From: Streptomyces antnestii
GTDB taxonomy: Bacteria; Actinomycetota; Actinomycetes; Streptomycetales; Streptomycetaceae
Assembly: GCF_004005495.1 (NCBI RefSeq)
Contig: NZ_RZYA01000024.1
Coordinates: forward strand, 1 to 64,000
Length of the DNA stretch: 64,000 bases
Direction of reading: 5' to 3'
In this document: positions 7,294 to 16,069 of the stretch, one piece after another
Numbering within the stretch: the first letter of the stretch is position 1
Layout of the letters: each line of letters begins with the position of its first letter
Notes under the pieces: model-generated
The model's input: only the letters and a program-made list of their open reading frames with translations
Told to the model about the DNA's origin: nothing
The model's database searches: none
Translations under genes and position numbers: made by a program

Positions 7294-7884
7294 ATGGCGA
7301 GGAATGCGGAGCGCAGGGCGGCCCTGGTGGACGCGGCGGTGGAAGTGCTCGCGGGAGAGGGCGCGCGCGGCCTCACCTTCCGCGCGGTGGACGCGGCGGC
7401 GGGTGTCCCCACGGGCACCGCGTCGAACTACTTCACCAGCCGCGACGACCTGCTGCACCAGATCGACGTGCGGCTGCACGCGCGTCTCGCCCCGGACCCC
7501 GCGGTGGTCGCCGAGCTACTGGAGCGGCCGAGGGACCGCGACCTCGTCGCGGCGTTCATGCACGACCTGCTCGGCCGCGCGCAGCGCGAGCGCACCGGCT
7601 ATCTGGCCATGCTGGAGATGCGCCTGGAGGCGGGCCGCCGGCCCGAGTTGCGCGCGTCCCTCATGAAGTCGCTCCGCGACGACCTCGACTTCGGCATCTC
7701 GTTCCACGCCGAGGCGGGCCTCCCCGGCGGCGCGGAGACGGTGACCGTGCTCTATCTCGCCGTACTGGGACTCATCCTGGAACACCTGACGATGCCGGGG
7801 ATGCTCGACGGCGCGGTGCCCGGCGTGAGCGTCCCGGACGGCCTCGTGGACCGGATCGTACGGACGGTCGTACCGCGGGAGTAG
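7294..7884 (+). CDS. TetR/AcrR family transcriptional regulator
   Basis: 196 aa. The N-terminal helix-turn-helix is clear: RRAALVDAAVEVLAGEGARGLTF, then AAGVPTGTASNYFTSRDDLL, residues about 8-55. The C-terminal ligand domain has a hydrophobic helix VLYLAVLGLILEHL. AGAAGGAG precedes the ATG. It is divergent from the DHFR-like gene across an inverted repeat and convergent with the GNAT gene. It probably represses itself and the reductase; the ligand is unknown. Confidence 0.92.
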   Translation: MARNAERRAALVDAAVEVLAGEGARGLTFRAVDAAAGVPTGTASNYFTSRDDLLHQIDVRLHARLAPDPAVVAELLERPRDRDLVAAFMHDLLGRAQRERTGYLAMLEMRLEAGRRPELRASLMKSLRDDLDFGISFHAEAGLPGGAETVTVLYLAVLGLILEHLTMPGMLDGAVPGVSVPDGLVDRIVRTVVPRE

Positions 7885-7908
7885 CTGACGAAGCCGGACG
7901 GTGAGGGA

Positions 7909-8568
7909 TCAATTCCCTTGCGGGTCCCGCCACATGGGCCACATCGTCGGCCCGTCGGGCAGCGCGATCCCGCTGCCGGTGCAGGTGAAGCCGAGCCGCT
8001 CGTACAGCACACGGCTACGGGCGCTGCTCGCCTCCAGGTAGGCCGGGGCGCCGTCCTGGTCGCACCGGTCGAGGACGGGGGTCATCAGCGCGGTGCCCAG
8101 GCCCTCGCCCTGCCGCTCCGGTTCCACGGCGATCATCCACAGGTACTCGTGGGCGCGGTCGCGCGGGTGGGCCGCCGAGGTCAGCCGGCCGATCTCCTCC
8201 ACCCGTTCGTTGTCCGGGTCCACGGCCGCGCGCAGCTGCGCGGGCCCGTCATCGGCGTGAGTGTCGGGGTCGAGATCGGGGTCGGCGTCGGGGTCGGGAT
8301 CGGGGTCAGCGGTCCCGTCCGTGCCGCCGGGCGCGGCCGGGACCGACAGCCAGAGCGCGGCCGCCGCACCGTCCTCGGTGATGTCGACATAGCCCTCGCT
8401 CAGCGAGATGTCGACGAAGGCCGCCATGAGGGCCGCGTGCGTGCGGCGGCGGTGGGCCAGGCCGGGGAAGACCCAGCCGCTCACCGGGTCGTCCATGAAC
8501 GCCACGTCGAGCAGCCGCACGAGATCCGCCCGGTCGTCCTCCGTGGCCCTCCGGATCGCCACGCCCAT
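7909..8568 (-). CDS. GNAT family N-acetyltransferase with acidic insert
   Basis: 219 aa. GNAT hallmarks: IRRATEDDRADLVRLL at the start, then the acetyl-CoA pyrophosphate loop VEPERQGEGLGTALM and YLEASSARSRVLYERLGF near the C-terminus. Between the two halves (about residues 82-108) lies a run of alternating Asp-Pro (DPDPDPDADPDLDPD), encoded by a degenerate 6-bp repeat at 8266-8312. The acceptor is unknown. ATG at 8568; no strong SD is seen. Confidence 0.88.
   Translation of the reverse strand: MGVAIRRATEDDRADLVRLLDVAFMDDPVSGWVFPGLAHRRRTHAALMAAFVDISLSEGYVDITEDGAAAALWLSVPAAPGGTDGTADPDPDPDADPDLDPDTHADDGPAQLRAAVDPDNERVEEIGRLTSAAHPRDRAHEYLWMIAVEPERQGEGLGTALMTPVLDRCDQDGAPAYLEASSARSRVLYERLGFTCTGSGIALPDGPTMWPMWRDPQGN
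8266..8312 (-). repeat. Hexanucleotide repeat coding Asp-Pro linker
   Basis: Degenerate ggggtc/gggatc/ggcgtc units, about seven in a row, inside the acetyltransferase gene. They keep frame and encode the acidic DP repeat, so this is a probable slippage-prone linker. Confidence 0.7.
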
Positions 8569-8776
8569 GGTTGGCCCGCCCCCTCATGTCGCGGCCCGCT
8601 TCAACGGGCCGTGCCCCTGCGCCGGTTGGCCGTCCCACGCCGGCCCGTCGGCAGCCTAGGCGATCGGCTCCGTACGCGCGTGCGGGCCCCACACTCCTCC
8701 CGGAACGCGGGACCCGCACGTCATAACGCCGTGCCCCCGGTGGCCGATCCAGCGGCCGACAGATGGCTCATGGTGG

Positions 8777-9859
8777 CTAATGGTTTCGCCGCGTCACGAA
8801 CTCCGCGAGCGAGAGCAGTCCGCCCGCGGCCTCCGGCACCGGGACCGCCCGGGACAGCTGGTGCACCGCACGGGCCATCCGGTCGGCGGCGTGCAGCTGT
8901 GCCCAGTCACGTCCCCCGGCCCGCTCGACGGCCAGCGCCATGGCCTCCAGCTCTTCTTCCCGCGGCGGGCCGTCGTCCGGTCCCACCACGCCGTAGAGCG
9001 CGGCCAGCCGACCGGCCTCGGGTGTGCCCGAGACGAGCGCCGCCACGACCGGCAGGGACTTCTTGCGGACCGCCAGATCGGCGCCCGCCGCCTTGCCCGT
9101 ACGGGCCGGATCCCCCCAGATCCCGATGACGTCGTCGATCAGCTGGAACGCGAGCCCGGCCTCCCTGCCGAACCTGTCGAGGGCCACGACCTCCTCCTCC
9201 CCGGCCCCCGCGTAGAGCCCTCCGATCGCGCAGCAGCAGCCGAGCAGCGCCCCCGTCTTCGCCTCCGCCATGACGAGGCACTCGTCGAGCGTGACCTCGT
9301 CCGGGGCGCGCCGCTCCAGGGCGACGTCGACCACCTGGCCCTCGCACAGCTCCACGACACAGGCCGCGATCCGGGCGGCCGCCGCCCGGGCCGCCGGATG
9401 CGGGTCCTCGGCGAGCAGCCGCTGCGCGAGCGCCTGGAGCCCGTCGCCCGCCAGGATCGCGTCGGCCTCCCCGAAGACGGTCCACGCGGTCGGCCGGTGC
9501 CTGCGCGTGGCGTCCCCGTCGATGACGTCGTCGTGCAGCAGCGTGAAGTTGTGGACGAGTTCCAGGGCCGCCGCGGCCCGTACGGCGAGCTCCGGGTCTC
9601 CCCCGAGCGCCCGCGCCGCGGCGAGGACGAGCGCCGGTCTGATGGCCTTGCCCGCGTGCCCCGCCGCCGGAGTGCCGTCGGCGTGCTCCCACCCGAAGTG
9701 GTAGAGCGCGACGCGGCGCAGCGACGCCGGCAGGGTCTCCACGGCCCTGCGCAGCTCCGGGTCCACCCGCGCCCTGGCCTGCGCCAGGATCGACGCCGCC
9801 TCCTGGCCCTCCGAAGCCGCCTGCTGCGGCGGCACTATGGACTGCTTGGTCCGCGCCAT
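8777..9859 (-). CDS. Polyprenyl diphosphate synthase, probable encapsulin cargo
   Basis: 360 aa. First aspartate-rich motif LLHDDVIDGDATRR, second FQLIDDVIGIWGDPARTGK; the KTGALLG helix and GKAIRPALVL are also present. It condenses allylic diphosphate with isopentenyl diphosphate; the chain length is not evident. About 25 N-terminal residues (MARTKQSIVPPQQAASEGQ) precede the fold and look disordered, as expected for a family 2 encapsulin cargo-loading segment. Only 5 bp separate it from the encapsulin gene. A GTG at 9868 overlaps the encapsulin stop (GTGA), but the AGGTGG SD is too close to it, so ATG 9859 is preferred. Confidence 0.9.
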   Translation of the reverse strand: MARTKQSIVPPQQAASEGQEAASILAQARARVDPELRRAVETLPASLRRVALYHFGWEHADGTPAAGHAGKAIRPALVLAAARALGGDPELAVRAAAALELVHNFTLLHDDVIDGDATRRHRPTAWTVFGEADAILAGDGLQALAQRLLAEDPHPAARAAAARIAACVVELCEGQVVDVALERRAPDEVTLDECLVMAEAKTGALLGCCCAIGGLYAGAGEEEVVALDRFGREAGLAFQLIDDVIGIWGDPARTGKAAGADLAVRKKSLPVVAALVSGTPEAGRLAALYGVVGPDDGPPREEELEAMALAVERAGGRDWAQLHAADRMARAVHQLSRAVPVPEAAGGLLSLAEFVTRRNH

Positions 9860-9864
9860 GAGCG

Positions 9865-11271
9865 TCACCGCCACCTGCCGATCTCGACGTTCTCCAGGAC
9901 ACCGAGCGCGTCCGGGACGAGTACCGCGGCCGAGTAGTACGTGGTCACCAGGTAGGAGATGATCGCCTGCTCGCTGATGCCCATGAACCGCACCGACAGG
10001 CTCGGCTCGATCTCGTCCGGGATGCCCGTCTGCTGCAGCCCGATGACGCCCTGTTCCTCCTCGCCGGTACGCATCGCGATGATCGAGGTCGTACGGGCCT
10101 CGCTGACCGGGATCTTGTTGCACGGGTAGATGGGCACACCGCGCCACGTGGGGATGCGGGTGCCCCCCATGTCGATGGTCTCGGGGACGAGTCCGCGCTT
10201 GTTGAGCTCGCGGCCGATCGCCGCGATCGCGCGCGGGTGGGCGAGCAGCATCTTCGTGCCGCGCCGCCTGCTGATGAGTTCGTCCAGGTCGTCCGGGCCC
10301 GGCACGCCGTCGTGCGGCTGGAGCCGCTGGTCGTACTCGCAGTTGTTGAGGAGCCCGAACTCCCTGTTGTTGACGAGTTCGTGCTCCTGGCGTTCCTTCA
10401 ACGCCTCGACGGTGAGGCGGAGCTGGTGCTCCGTCTGGTTCATCGGCTGGTTGTAGAGGTCCGCCACGCGCGAGTGGACCCGCAGGACGGTCTGGGCGAC
10501 GCTCAGCTCGTACTCGCGCGGCGCCGCGTCGTAGTCGACGTACGTGCCCGGGAGGACCGCCTCGCCGACGTGGCCCGCGGAGAGGTCGATCTGCTTCTCG
10601 CCGTAACTGTTCGCCCGCTGCTGCGGCACGGACCGCAGCCCCTGCAGGTGTCCGGCGAGGCTCTCGGAGCGCTCGGCGACCTGCTCCAGGTCCTGGCGCG
10701 GCAGCGTGAGCACGGTGCACGTGGTCACGGCGCGCGCCGTGTACTCCCAGATGGCGTCCCGGTCGAGGAGCGCCTGCTCGCCGAAGTACGCCCCGTCGGC
10801 GAGGACCCCGAGGACGGCGTCGTCACCGTAGGGGCCCGTGCCGATCTTCTCGACCTTGCCGTGGGCGAGGAGGAAGACCTCGTCCGCCGCACTGCCGAAC
10901 GAGGCGAGCAGCTCGCCCGGTGCGTACTCCCGCTGCCGGCAGCGCACCGCCAGCTCGCCGAGCACCTCCTGGTCCCCGTACTCCCTCAGCGCGGGCAGTT
11001 CGCCGAGCTCCGCGGGGATGACCCGCACCTGGTCCCCGGTCTTCACGAACGTCACACGTCCGTCGCCGACCGAGTAGCTGAGCCGCCGGTTCACCCGGTA
11101 CGTGCCACCCTGCACGTTCACCCACGGCAGGGTCCGCAGCAGCCACCTGGAGCTGATCTCCTGCATCTGTGGCGCGGACTTGGTGGTGGTGGCCAGATTC
11201 CGCGCGGCGGATGTGCCGAGACTCTGCTGCGGCTCGGACTCTTCCGCGCGGACCTCTTCGCCTACCGACAT
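9865..11271 (-). CDS. Family 2B encapsulin nanocompartment shell protein with cyclic-nucleotide-binding-type domain
   Basis: 468 aa. Residues 1-100 form an N-arm and the start of the HK97-type fold (LLRTLPWVNVQGGTYRVNRR). A cNMP-binding-like domain is inserted at about 105-205 (LLASFGSAADEVFLLAHGKVEKI, AYFGEQALLD). The shell fold resumes to the C-terminus (PREYELSVAQTVLRVHSRVADLY, GTKMLLAHP, RFMGISEQAIISYLVTTYYS). This is the 2B layout, whose shells enclose terpenoid enzymes. The phosphate-binding cassette reads GEQALLDRDAIWEYTAR and lacks the usual RAATV form, so cAMP binding is uncertain. GGGAGG precedes ATG 11271. The prenyl synthase follows at once and is the evident cargo. From memory S. 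coelicolor has no such operon at this place. Confidence 0.92.
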   Translation of the reverse strand: MSVGEEVRAEESEPQQSLGTSAARNLATTTKSAPQMQEISSRWLLRTLPWVNVQGGTYRVNRRLSYSVGDGRVTFVKTGDQVRVIPAELGELPALREYGDQEVLGELAVRCRQREYAPGELLASFGSAADEVFLLAHGKVEKIGTGPYGDDAVLGVLADGAYFGEQALLDRDAIWEYTARAVTTCTVLTLPRQDLEQVAERSESLAGHLQGLRSVPQQRANSYGEKQIDLSAGHVGEAVLPGTYVDYDAAPREYELSVAQTVLRVHSRVADLYNQPMNQTEHQLRLTVEALKERQEHELVNNREFGLLNNCEYDQRLQPHDGVPGPDDLDELISRRRGTKMLLAHPRAIAAIGRELNKRGLVPETIDMGGTRIPTWRGVPIYPCNKIPVSEARTTSIIAMRTGEEEQGVIGLQQTGIPDEIEPSLSVRFMGISEQAIISYLVTTYYSAAVLVPDALGVLENVEIGRWR

Positions 11272-11480
11272 GGGCTTTGCCTCCCGATCAAGAACTGACC
11301 TGCGGCAACCAGCCTTCCAGCACGCAGCGTGGCCGCGCCATTACACAAACGAGCGGGGTTGAGCGAGAGTGGACGGGGCACGAGCCCGTTTTCCGGGTGG
11401 TGAACTCCGGTGCGGAGGAACTACAAGATCCCGGCGGGCGTTCAACCGGTAGACCGTGGCACCTATGACGGGAGACAGCG

Positions 11481-11714
11481 ATGGCAGGCTTCCTGGACCG
11501 CGCCAAGGAGCAGGCGCAGCAGGCACTCAACCAGGGCAAGCAGAAGGTGGACGAGGTGCAGGCGCACCGGGCGGGCGGCGACCTCCTGAAGAAGCTGGGC
11601 GCGGCGTACTACGCGGAGCGCAAGGGGACGGGCACGCCCGAGGCGACGCAGGCCGCGCTCGGGGCCCTGGAGAGTCACGTCGCGGAGCACGGGGACGGCT
11701 TCCTGAGAAGCTGA
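11481..11714 (+). CDS. Small hypothetical protein, amphipathic
   Basis: 77 aa. Starts MAGFLDRAKEQAQQALNQGKQ, a long charged amphipathic helix rich in Gln and Ala, with LLKKLGAAYYAERKGTG in the middle. No signal peptide or membrane segment. GGGAGAC precedes the ATG. It resembles short conserved actinobacterial proteins of unknown role; I do not recognise a function. A 12-bp triplet repeat follows its stop. Confidence 0.7.
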   Translation: MAGFLDRAKEQAQQALNQGKQKVDEVQAHRAGGDLLKKLGAAYYAERKGTGTPEATQAALGALESHVAEHGDGFLRS

Positions 11715-11744
11715 CGCCTCCGGCGGCCGACGGCCACACCACCC

Positions 11745-11781
11745 TGCCCCTGGCTCTGACCCTGGCTCTGACCCTGGCTCT
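11745..11781 (+). repeat. 12-bp tandem repeat
   Basis: cctggctctgac repeated three times downstream of the 77-aa gene, followed by decaying gctgac units to about 11812. Noncoding. Confidence 0.8.
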
Positions 11782-11923
11782 GACTTCTGACTCCGACGCT
11801 GACGCTGACCGGAACGGCTCGCACGCGATGCGAACAAGTAGTACCCGCGAGCCGGTTCGGGTACAAGCGGCGGTACGAGACGGCCGCGCCCGGCAGCCGT
11901 CGCACCCGCGAACGGAGGCGGCC

Positions 11924-12514
11924 GTGGCCCCACCCATGTCCGCAAGCAGCTTCCTGGACGCCCTCAGGAGCGAGGGCCTGACGGTGGTCCAGGTCGGCGA
12001 CTGGAGACACCACAACCGGAACGGCAAGGGGCCCTGGGGTCCCGTGCACGGCGTGATGATCCACCACACCGCGACGTCCGGCGGCAAGCGCACCGTCGAG
12101 CTCTGCCGGAACGGTCATCCGGACCTGCCGGGCCCGCTGTGCCACGGCGTCATCACCAAGGACGGCCACGTACACCTCGTCGGCTACGGCCGGGCCAACC
12201 ACGCCGGCCTCGGCGACGACGACGTCCTGCGCGCCGTCATCGCCGAGAGAACGCTGCCCCACGACAACGAGGCGAACACGGACGGCAACCGCTGCTTCTA
12301 CGGCTTCGAGTGCGAGAACCTCGGCGACGGCGAGGACCCCTGGCCCGCGGTCCAGCTGGAGGCCGTCGAGAAGGCGGCGGCCGCGGTGTGCCGCCATCAC
12401 GGCTGGACCGAGCGGTCGGTGATCGGCCACAAGGAGTGGCAGCCCGGCAAGGTCGACCCGCGCGGCTTCACCATGGCCTCGATGCGGGCGCGCGTCCACG
12501 ACCGGCTCAAGTAG
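11924..12514 (+). CDS. Peptidoglycan recognition / N-acetylmuramoyl-L-alanine amidase-type protein
   Basis: 196 aa. Amidase_2 fold: VHGVMIHHTATSGG carries the first Zn ligand; LCHGVITKDGHVHLVGYGRANHAG is the central sheet; SVIGHKEWQPGKVDP carries the second His, the conserved Lys and the last ligand. It would cleave the amide between MurNAc and L-Ala. No export signal is visible, which suggests intracellular recycling or a phage-type relic. GTG 11924 is chosen because GGAGG stands 5 bases upstream; the ATG at 11936 is the alternative. Confidence 0.87.
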   Translation: MAPPMSASSFLDALRSEGLTVVQVGDWRHHNRNGKGPWGPVHGVMIHHTATSGGKRTVELCRNGHPDLPGPLCHGVITKDGHVHLVGYGRANHAGLGDDDVLRAVIAERTLPHDNEANTDGNRCFYGFECENLGDGEDPWPAVQLEAVEKAAAAVCRHHGWTERSVIGHKEWQPGKVDPRGFTMASMRARVHDRLK

Positions 12515-12562
12515 CGCGCCCTCGGCACGCGGCCCCCGGCGGGCCCCTTGCACAATGTCCGG

Positions 12563-13492
12563 GTGACCCCGCCGACCTCGCCGAACCCGCTTCCGCACCC
12601 CCGGCTGCCTTCGCCGGTGGAGCCGGTCGACGACGACCGGTTCCACCGCCACGGCGTACGCCTCCTGCTCAAGCGCGACGACCTCATCCACCCCGACCTG
12701 CCCGGGAACAAGTGGCGCAAGCTGGCCCCGAACCTGGCGGCGACGACCGCCGCGGGCCACCGCACCCTGCTGACGTTCGGCGGCGCGTACTCCAACCATC
12801 TGCGGGCCACGGCCGCCGCGGGCCGCCTCCTGGGCCTCGGGACCATCGGCGTCGTACGCGGCCAGGAGCTCGCGGAGCGGCCCCTGAACGCGTCCCTCGC
12901 GCGGTGCGTGGCCGACGGTATGCGCCTGCACTTCGTCGACCGGGCGACGTACCGGGAGAAGCGGGATCCGGCCACGCTCGCGCGGATCCTGCGCGCGGTG
13001 GCGCCGCCCGACGGGCCGCCGGAAACCCCCTACGTCGTCCCCGAGGGCGGCAGCAACACCGCCGCCGTGCGCGGCTGCGTGGCGCTCGGGCACGAGCTGC
13101 GCCAGGCCGCCGACGTGGTGGGCGTCGCGTGCGGCACCGGCGGCACCCTCGCCGGGCTCGCCGCGGGACTCGCCGCGGGGCAGCGCGCCCTCGGCATCCC
13201 TGTCCTCAGGGGCGGCTTCCTCGGCGACGAGATACGCACGCTCCAGGAGGAGGCGTTCGGCGCCCGGCGCGGCGACTGGTCCCTGGACGAGCGCTTCCAC
13301 TGCGGCGGCTACGGCCGCACCACCCCCGCCCTCCTCGCCTTCGCCGAAGACTTCGAACAGCGTCACGGCGTCCCCATAGAGCGCCTCTATGTGGCCAAAC
13401 TGCTGCACGGTCTGCTGACCCTCACCGAAGAGGGCGCGTTCCCGCCGGGCACGCGCGTGGCAGCCGTGATCACGGGAACGCCCTCTCCGTAG
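12563..13492 (+). CDS. PLP-dependent ACC deaminase / D-cysteine desulfhydrase family protein
   Basis: 309 aa. The PLP lysine is in LPGNKWRKL; LLTFGGAYSNHLRATAAAG follows, and the phosphate loop is CGTGGTLAGLAAG. Fold type II, like DcyD or ACC deaminase. Activity cannot be assigned between D-cysteine desulfhydrase and other amino-acid lyases without the key active-site residues being modelled. GTG 12563 is taken as start; a TTG at 12548 is the only upstream alternative. Convergent with the antiporter gene, 7 bp apart. Confidence 0.85.
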   Translation: MTPPTSPNPLPHPRLPSPVEPVDDDRFHRHGVRLLLKRDDLIHPDLPGNKWRKLAPNLAATTAAGHRTLLTFGGAYSNHLRATAAAGRLLGLGTIGVVRGQELAERPLNASLARCVADGMRLHFVDRATYREKRDPATLARILRAVAPPDGPPETPYVVPEGGSNTAAVRGCVALGHELRQAADVVGVACGTGGTLAGLAAGLAAGQRALGIPVLRGGFLGDEIRTLQEEAFGARRGDWSLDERFHCGGYGRTTPALLAFAEDFEQRHGVPIERLYVAKLLHGLLTLTEEGAFPPGTRVAAVITGTPSP

Positions 13493-13499
13493 CGGAGCG

Positions 13500-15098
13500 T
13501 CACTCGTCGACCTCCCGGTGGGCCGCCGCCTCCTCCAGGTCGAGCTTGCGCAGCAGCGTGCGCATCATCTCGTCGTCGATCCGCCGCTCGTCCCGCAGCC
13601 GTACGAAGACCTCGCGCTCGGCCGCGATCGCCTCCCGGGTGAGCCGGCGGTAGGTGTCGTCGGCGGACTCCCCCGTCACCGGGTTGGTCTGGCCGAGCCG
13701 CTCCCACACGGAGTTGCGGCGCCGCTCCAGGACGGTCCGCAGCCGGTCCTCAAGCGGCTGGGGCAGGCAGTTGCGCTGGTCCGACATCAGCTCGTCGATG
13801 CGCGCCTCGGCGGCCTGCGAGGCGACGGTCTGTGCCTGCGCCTCGGCCAGCGTCTCGGCCTGTGCGTCACGGCCCGGCAGCTTCAGGAGCTTGATCAGCC
13901 AGGGCAGCGAGAGCCCCTGGACGACGAGGGTGCCGATCACGGTCGTGAACGTCAGGAACAGGACGAGGCTGCGCGAGGGGAACGGGCTCCCGTCCTCGAC
14001 GACCATCGGGATGGAGAAGGCGATCGCCAGCGACACGACCCCGCGCATCCCCGCCCAGCTCACGATCAGCGGCCGCCGCCAGTCGCTGTCCCGCTCCCGT
14101 TCCCTGATACGCGAGGAGAGGCACAGGGGAAGGTAGGTCGCCGGGTACGACCACACGAAGCGCATCGCGACGACGAGGACGAAGACCGCGACGGCGTACC
14201 AGAGGGCCTGTCCCACGCTGTACTCGCCGAGGTCCTTCAGGACGACGGGCAGTTGCAGTCCGATGAGTGCGAAGACCGCCGACTCCAGGATGAAGGCGAC
14301 CACCTTCCACACGGCGGCCTCCTGGAGGCGCGTCTCGAAGTCGACCTGCCAGGAGCGGTGCCCCAGGTAGAGGGCGACCGTGACCACGGCGAGCACTCCG
14401 GAGGCGCCGACCTGCTCGGCGGCCGCGTAGGCGACGAACGGGATGAGCAGGGAGAGCGTGTTCTGCAGGATCGCCTCCCGCAGGTGCGTGCGCAGCCAGT
14501 GCAGCGGCACCATCAGGATCAGCCCGACCCCGATCCCGCCGACGGCCGCCACCAGGAACTCCTGGATGCCGCCCACCCAGCTGGCACCCTCCCCGACCGC
14601 GGCCGCCAGCGCCACCTTGTAGGCGGTGATGGCGGTGGCGTCGTTCACCAGGGACTCGCCCTGGAGGATCGTCGTGATCCGCGCCGGCAGCCCCACCCTG
14701 CGCGCGATGGCCGTCGCCGCGACCGCGTCCGGCGGGGCGATCACGGCCCCCAGGACGAGCGCGGCCGTCAGCGGCAGATCGGGGATCAGCTCGTACGCGA
14801 GCCAGCCCACGGCGACCGTCGCGAACAGCACGTACCCGACGGAGAGCAGCGCGACCGGTCTGACGTTGGCCCGCAGATCGAGGTAGGAGCTGTCCAGGGC
14901 CGCGGTGTGCAGCAGCGGCGGCAGGATCAGCGGCAGCACGATGTGCGGGTCGAGCGTGTACTGCGGCACCCCCGGCAGGTACGACGCCACGAGCCCCACC
15001 GCGACGAGCAGCAGCGGCGCGGGGACCGGGGTCCTGCGCGCGGCCCCCGCCACCGCCGCGCTCGCCGCGATCAGTCCCACCAGGGGTGCTACGTCCAT
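13500..15098 (-). CDS. Na+/H+ antiporter, CPA1 family
   Basis: 532 aa. Ten to twelve hydrophobic segments fill residues 1-405; the transport core carries VIAPPDAVAATAIARRVG and ILQGESLVNDATA, the NhaP/CPA1 signature. Residues about 410-532 form a charged cytosolic tail rich in Gln, Glu and Arg that is probably helical. It exchanges Na+ or K+ for protons at the membrane. ATG 15098; no strong SD. Divergent from the UBP-finger gene. Confidence 0.92.
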   Translation of the reverse strand: MDVAPLVGLIAASAAVAGAARRTPVPAPLLLVAVGLVASYLPGVPQYTLDPHIVLPLILPPLLHTAALDSSYLDLRANVRPVALLSVGYVLFATVAVGWLAYELIPDLPLTAALVLGAVIAPPDAVAATAIARRVGLPARITTILQGESLVNDATAITAYKVALAAAVGEGASWVGGIQEFLVAAVGGIGVGLILMVPLHWLRTHLREAILQNTLSLLIPFVAYAAAEQVGASGVLAVVTVALYLGHRSWQVDFETRLQEAAVWKVVAFILESAVFALIGLQLPVVLKDLGEYSVGQALWYAVAVFVLVVAMRFVWSYPATYLPLCLSSRIRERERDSDWRRPLIVSWAGMRGVVSLAIAFSIPMVVEDGSPFPSRSLVLFLTFTTVIGTLVVQGLSLPWLIKLLKLPGRDAQAETLAEAQAQTVASQAAEARIDELMSDQRNCLPQPLEDRLRTVLERRRNSVWERLGQTNPVTGESADDTYRRLTREAIAAEREVFVRLRDERRIDDEMMRTLLRKLDLEEAAAHREVDE

Positions 15099-15154
15099 CA
15101 GTCCGTCCCTCCGCCGTCCGCCATGCCGCCGCCGCCCGTCGTAACCTGGCCATC

Positions 15155-15415
15155 ATGAACGAGTGCCCGCACGTCGAAGCGCTGCCGCAGCCCGAACCCG
15201 CACCTCTGAGCGACACCTGTCTCGAGTGCCTCGCGGCCGGTACGCACTATGTGCAGCTGCGGCTCTGCCTGGTGTGCGGACACGTGGGCTGCTGCGACTC
15301 GTCGCCCTTGCAGCACGCGACGCAGCACTTCAAGGAGACGGGCCACGCGGTCATGCGGACGTTCGAGCCCGGAGAGAGCTGGCGCTGGTGCTTCGTGGAC
15401 AACCTGCTCGTCTGA
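15155..15415 (+). CDS. UBP-type zinc finger domain protein
   Basis: 86 aa, a free-standing ZnF-UBP: CPHVEAL, CLECLAAGTHYVQLRLCLVCGHVGCCDSS, HATQHFKETGHAVM. The Cys/His pattern matches the ubiquitin-binding finger, but Streptomyces lacks ubiquitin, so the role is unknown (perhaps binding a C-terminal diglycine protein). TAACCT lies 7 nt before the ATG, a leaderless pattern. Confidence 0.9.
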   Translation: MNECPHVEALPQPEPAPLSDTCLECLAAGTHYVQLRLCLVCGHVGCCDSSPLQHATQHFKETGHAVMRTFEPGESWRWCFVDNLLV

Positions 15416-15655
15416 GGTTCGACCGCGCGGGGCCTGGGTACGTCAACCCGGCGCCCGCTCTTTCCAATTGAGCCCGCACACCCCCTAGCCACTGTGCGTA
15501 CCCGTAGACTTACTATGAGTGACACCGACGGGCCGGGGGTCCCCGGGACAGAAGACTTGGGCGCGCGGTAGCGTCACCGCTGAACACGTAGCGCGTCACC
15601 CCGGGGGACGAACCCCCCGGAGCCCGAAAGTGCTTGTACCACCATGGAGGTGAGG

Positions 15656-16069
15656 GTGTCCCAGATCGCAGGCGAGCCCGGGAATCAGGACTTCGTAGAA
15701 GTCCGGCTGCCGGCTGCGGGTGCCTACCTGTCGGTGCTGCGGACGGCCACGGCCGGCCTCGCGGCGCGTTTGGACTTCACCCTCGACGAGATCGAGGACC
15801 TCCGTATCGCGGTCGACGAGGCCTGCGCGATCCTGCTCCAGCAGGCCGTGCCCGGCTCCGTCCTCAGCTGCGTCTTCCGGCTCGTCGACGACTCGCTGGA
15901 GGTGACGGTCTCGGCGCCCACCACCGACGGCCGCGCCCCGGAGCGCGACACCTTCGCCTGGACGGTGCTGTCGGCCCTCGCGGGCAAGGTGGACTCCACC
16001 GTGGCCGACGACAACACCGTCTCGATCAGCCTCTACAAACAGCGCGGCGCGGGTCCCGGGCCGGCGTGA
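15656..16069 (+). CDS. Anti-sigma factor, RsbW-like GHKL kinase, SigH antagonist
   Basis: 137 aa. An HATPase-like fold: LDFTLDEIEDLRIAVDEACAILLQ is the N-box region (D..A.DEAC), and DDNTVSISL lies at the end. It corresponds to UshX/RshA (PrsH) of S. coelicolor, which holds SigH. GTG 15656 is chosen because GGAGG is 5 bases upstream; ATG 15644 overlaps that SD. The stop overlaps the SigH start (GTGA), so the two are translationally coupled. Confidence 0.88.
   Translation: MSQIAGEPGNQDFVEVRLPAAGAYLSVLRTATAGLAARLDFTLDEIEDLRIAVDEACAILLQQAVPGSVLSCVFRLVDDSLEVTVSAPTTDGRAPERDTFAWTVLSALAGKVDSTVADDNTVSISLYKQRGAGPGPA

Noticed and set aside
15511..15516. TACTAT upstream of the anti-sigma/sigH operon as a -10 box, and a nearby AGTGAC as a BldD half-site
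   Set aside because: No -35 at proper spacing and the second BldD half-site could not be paired with confidence.
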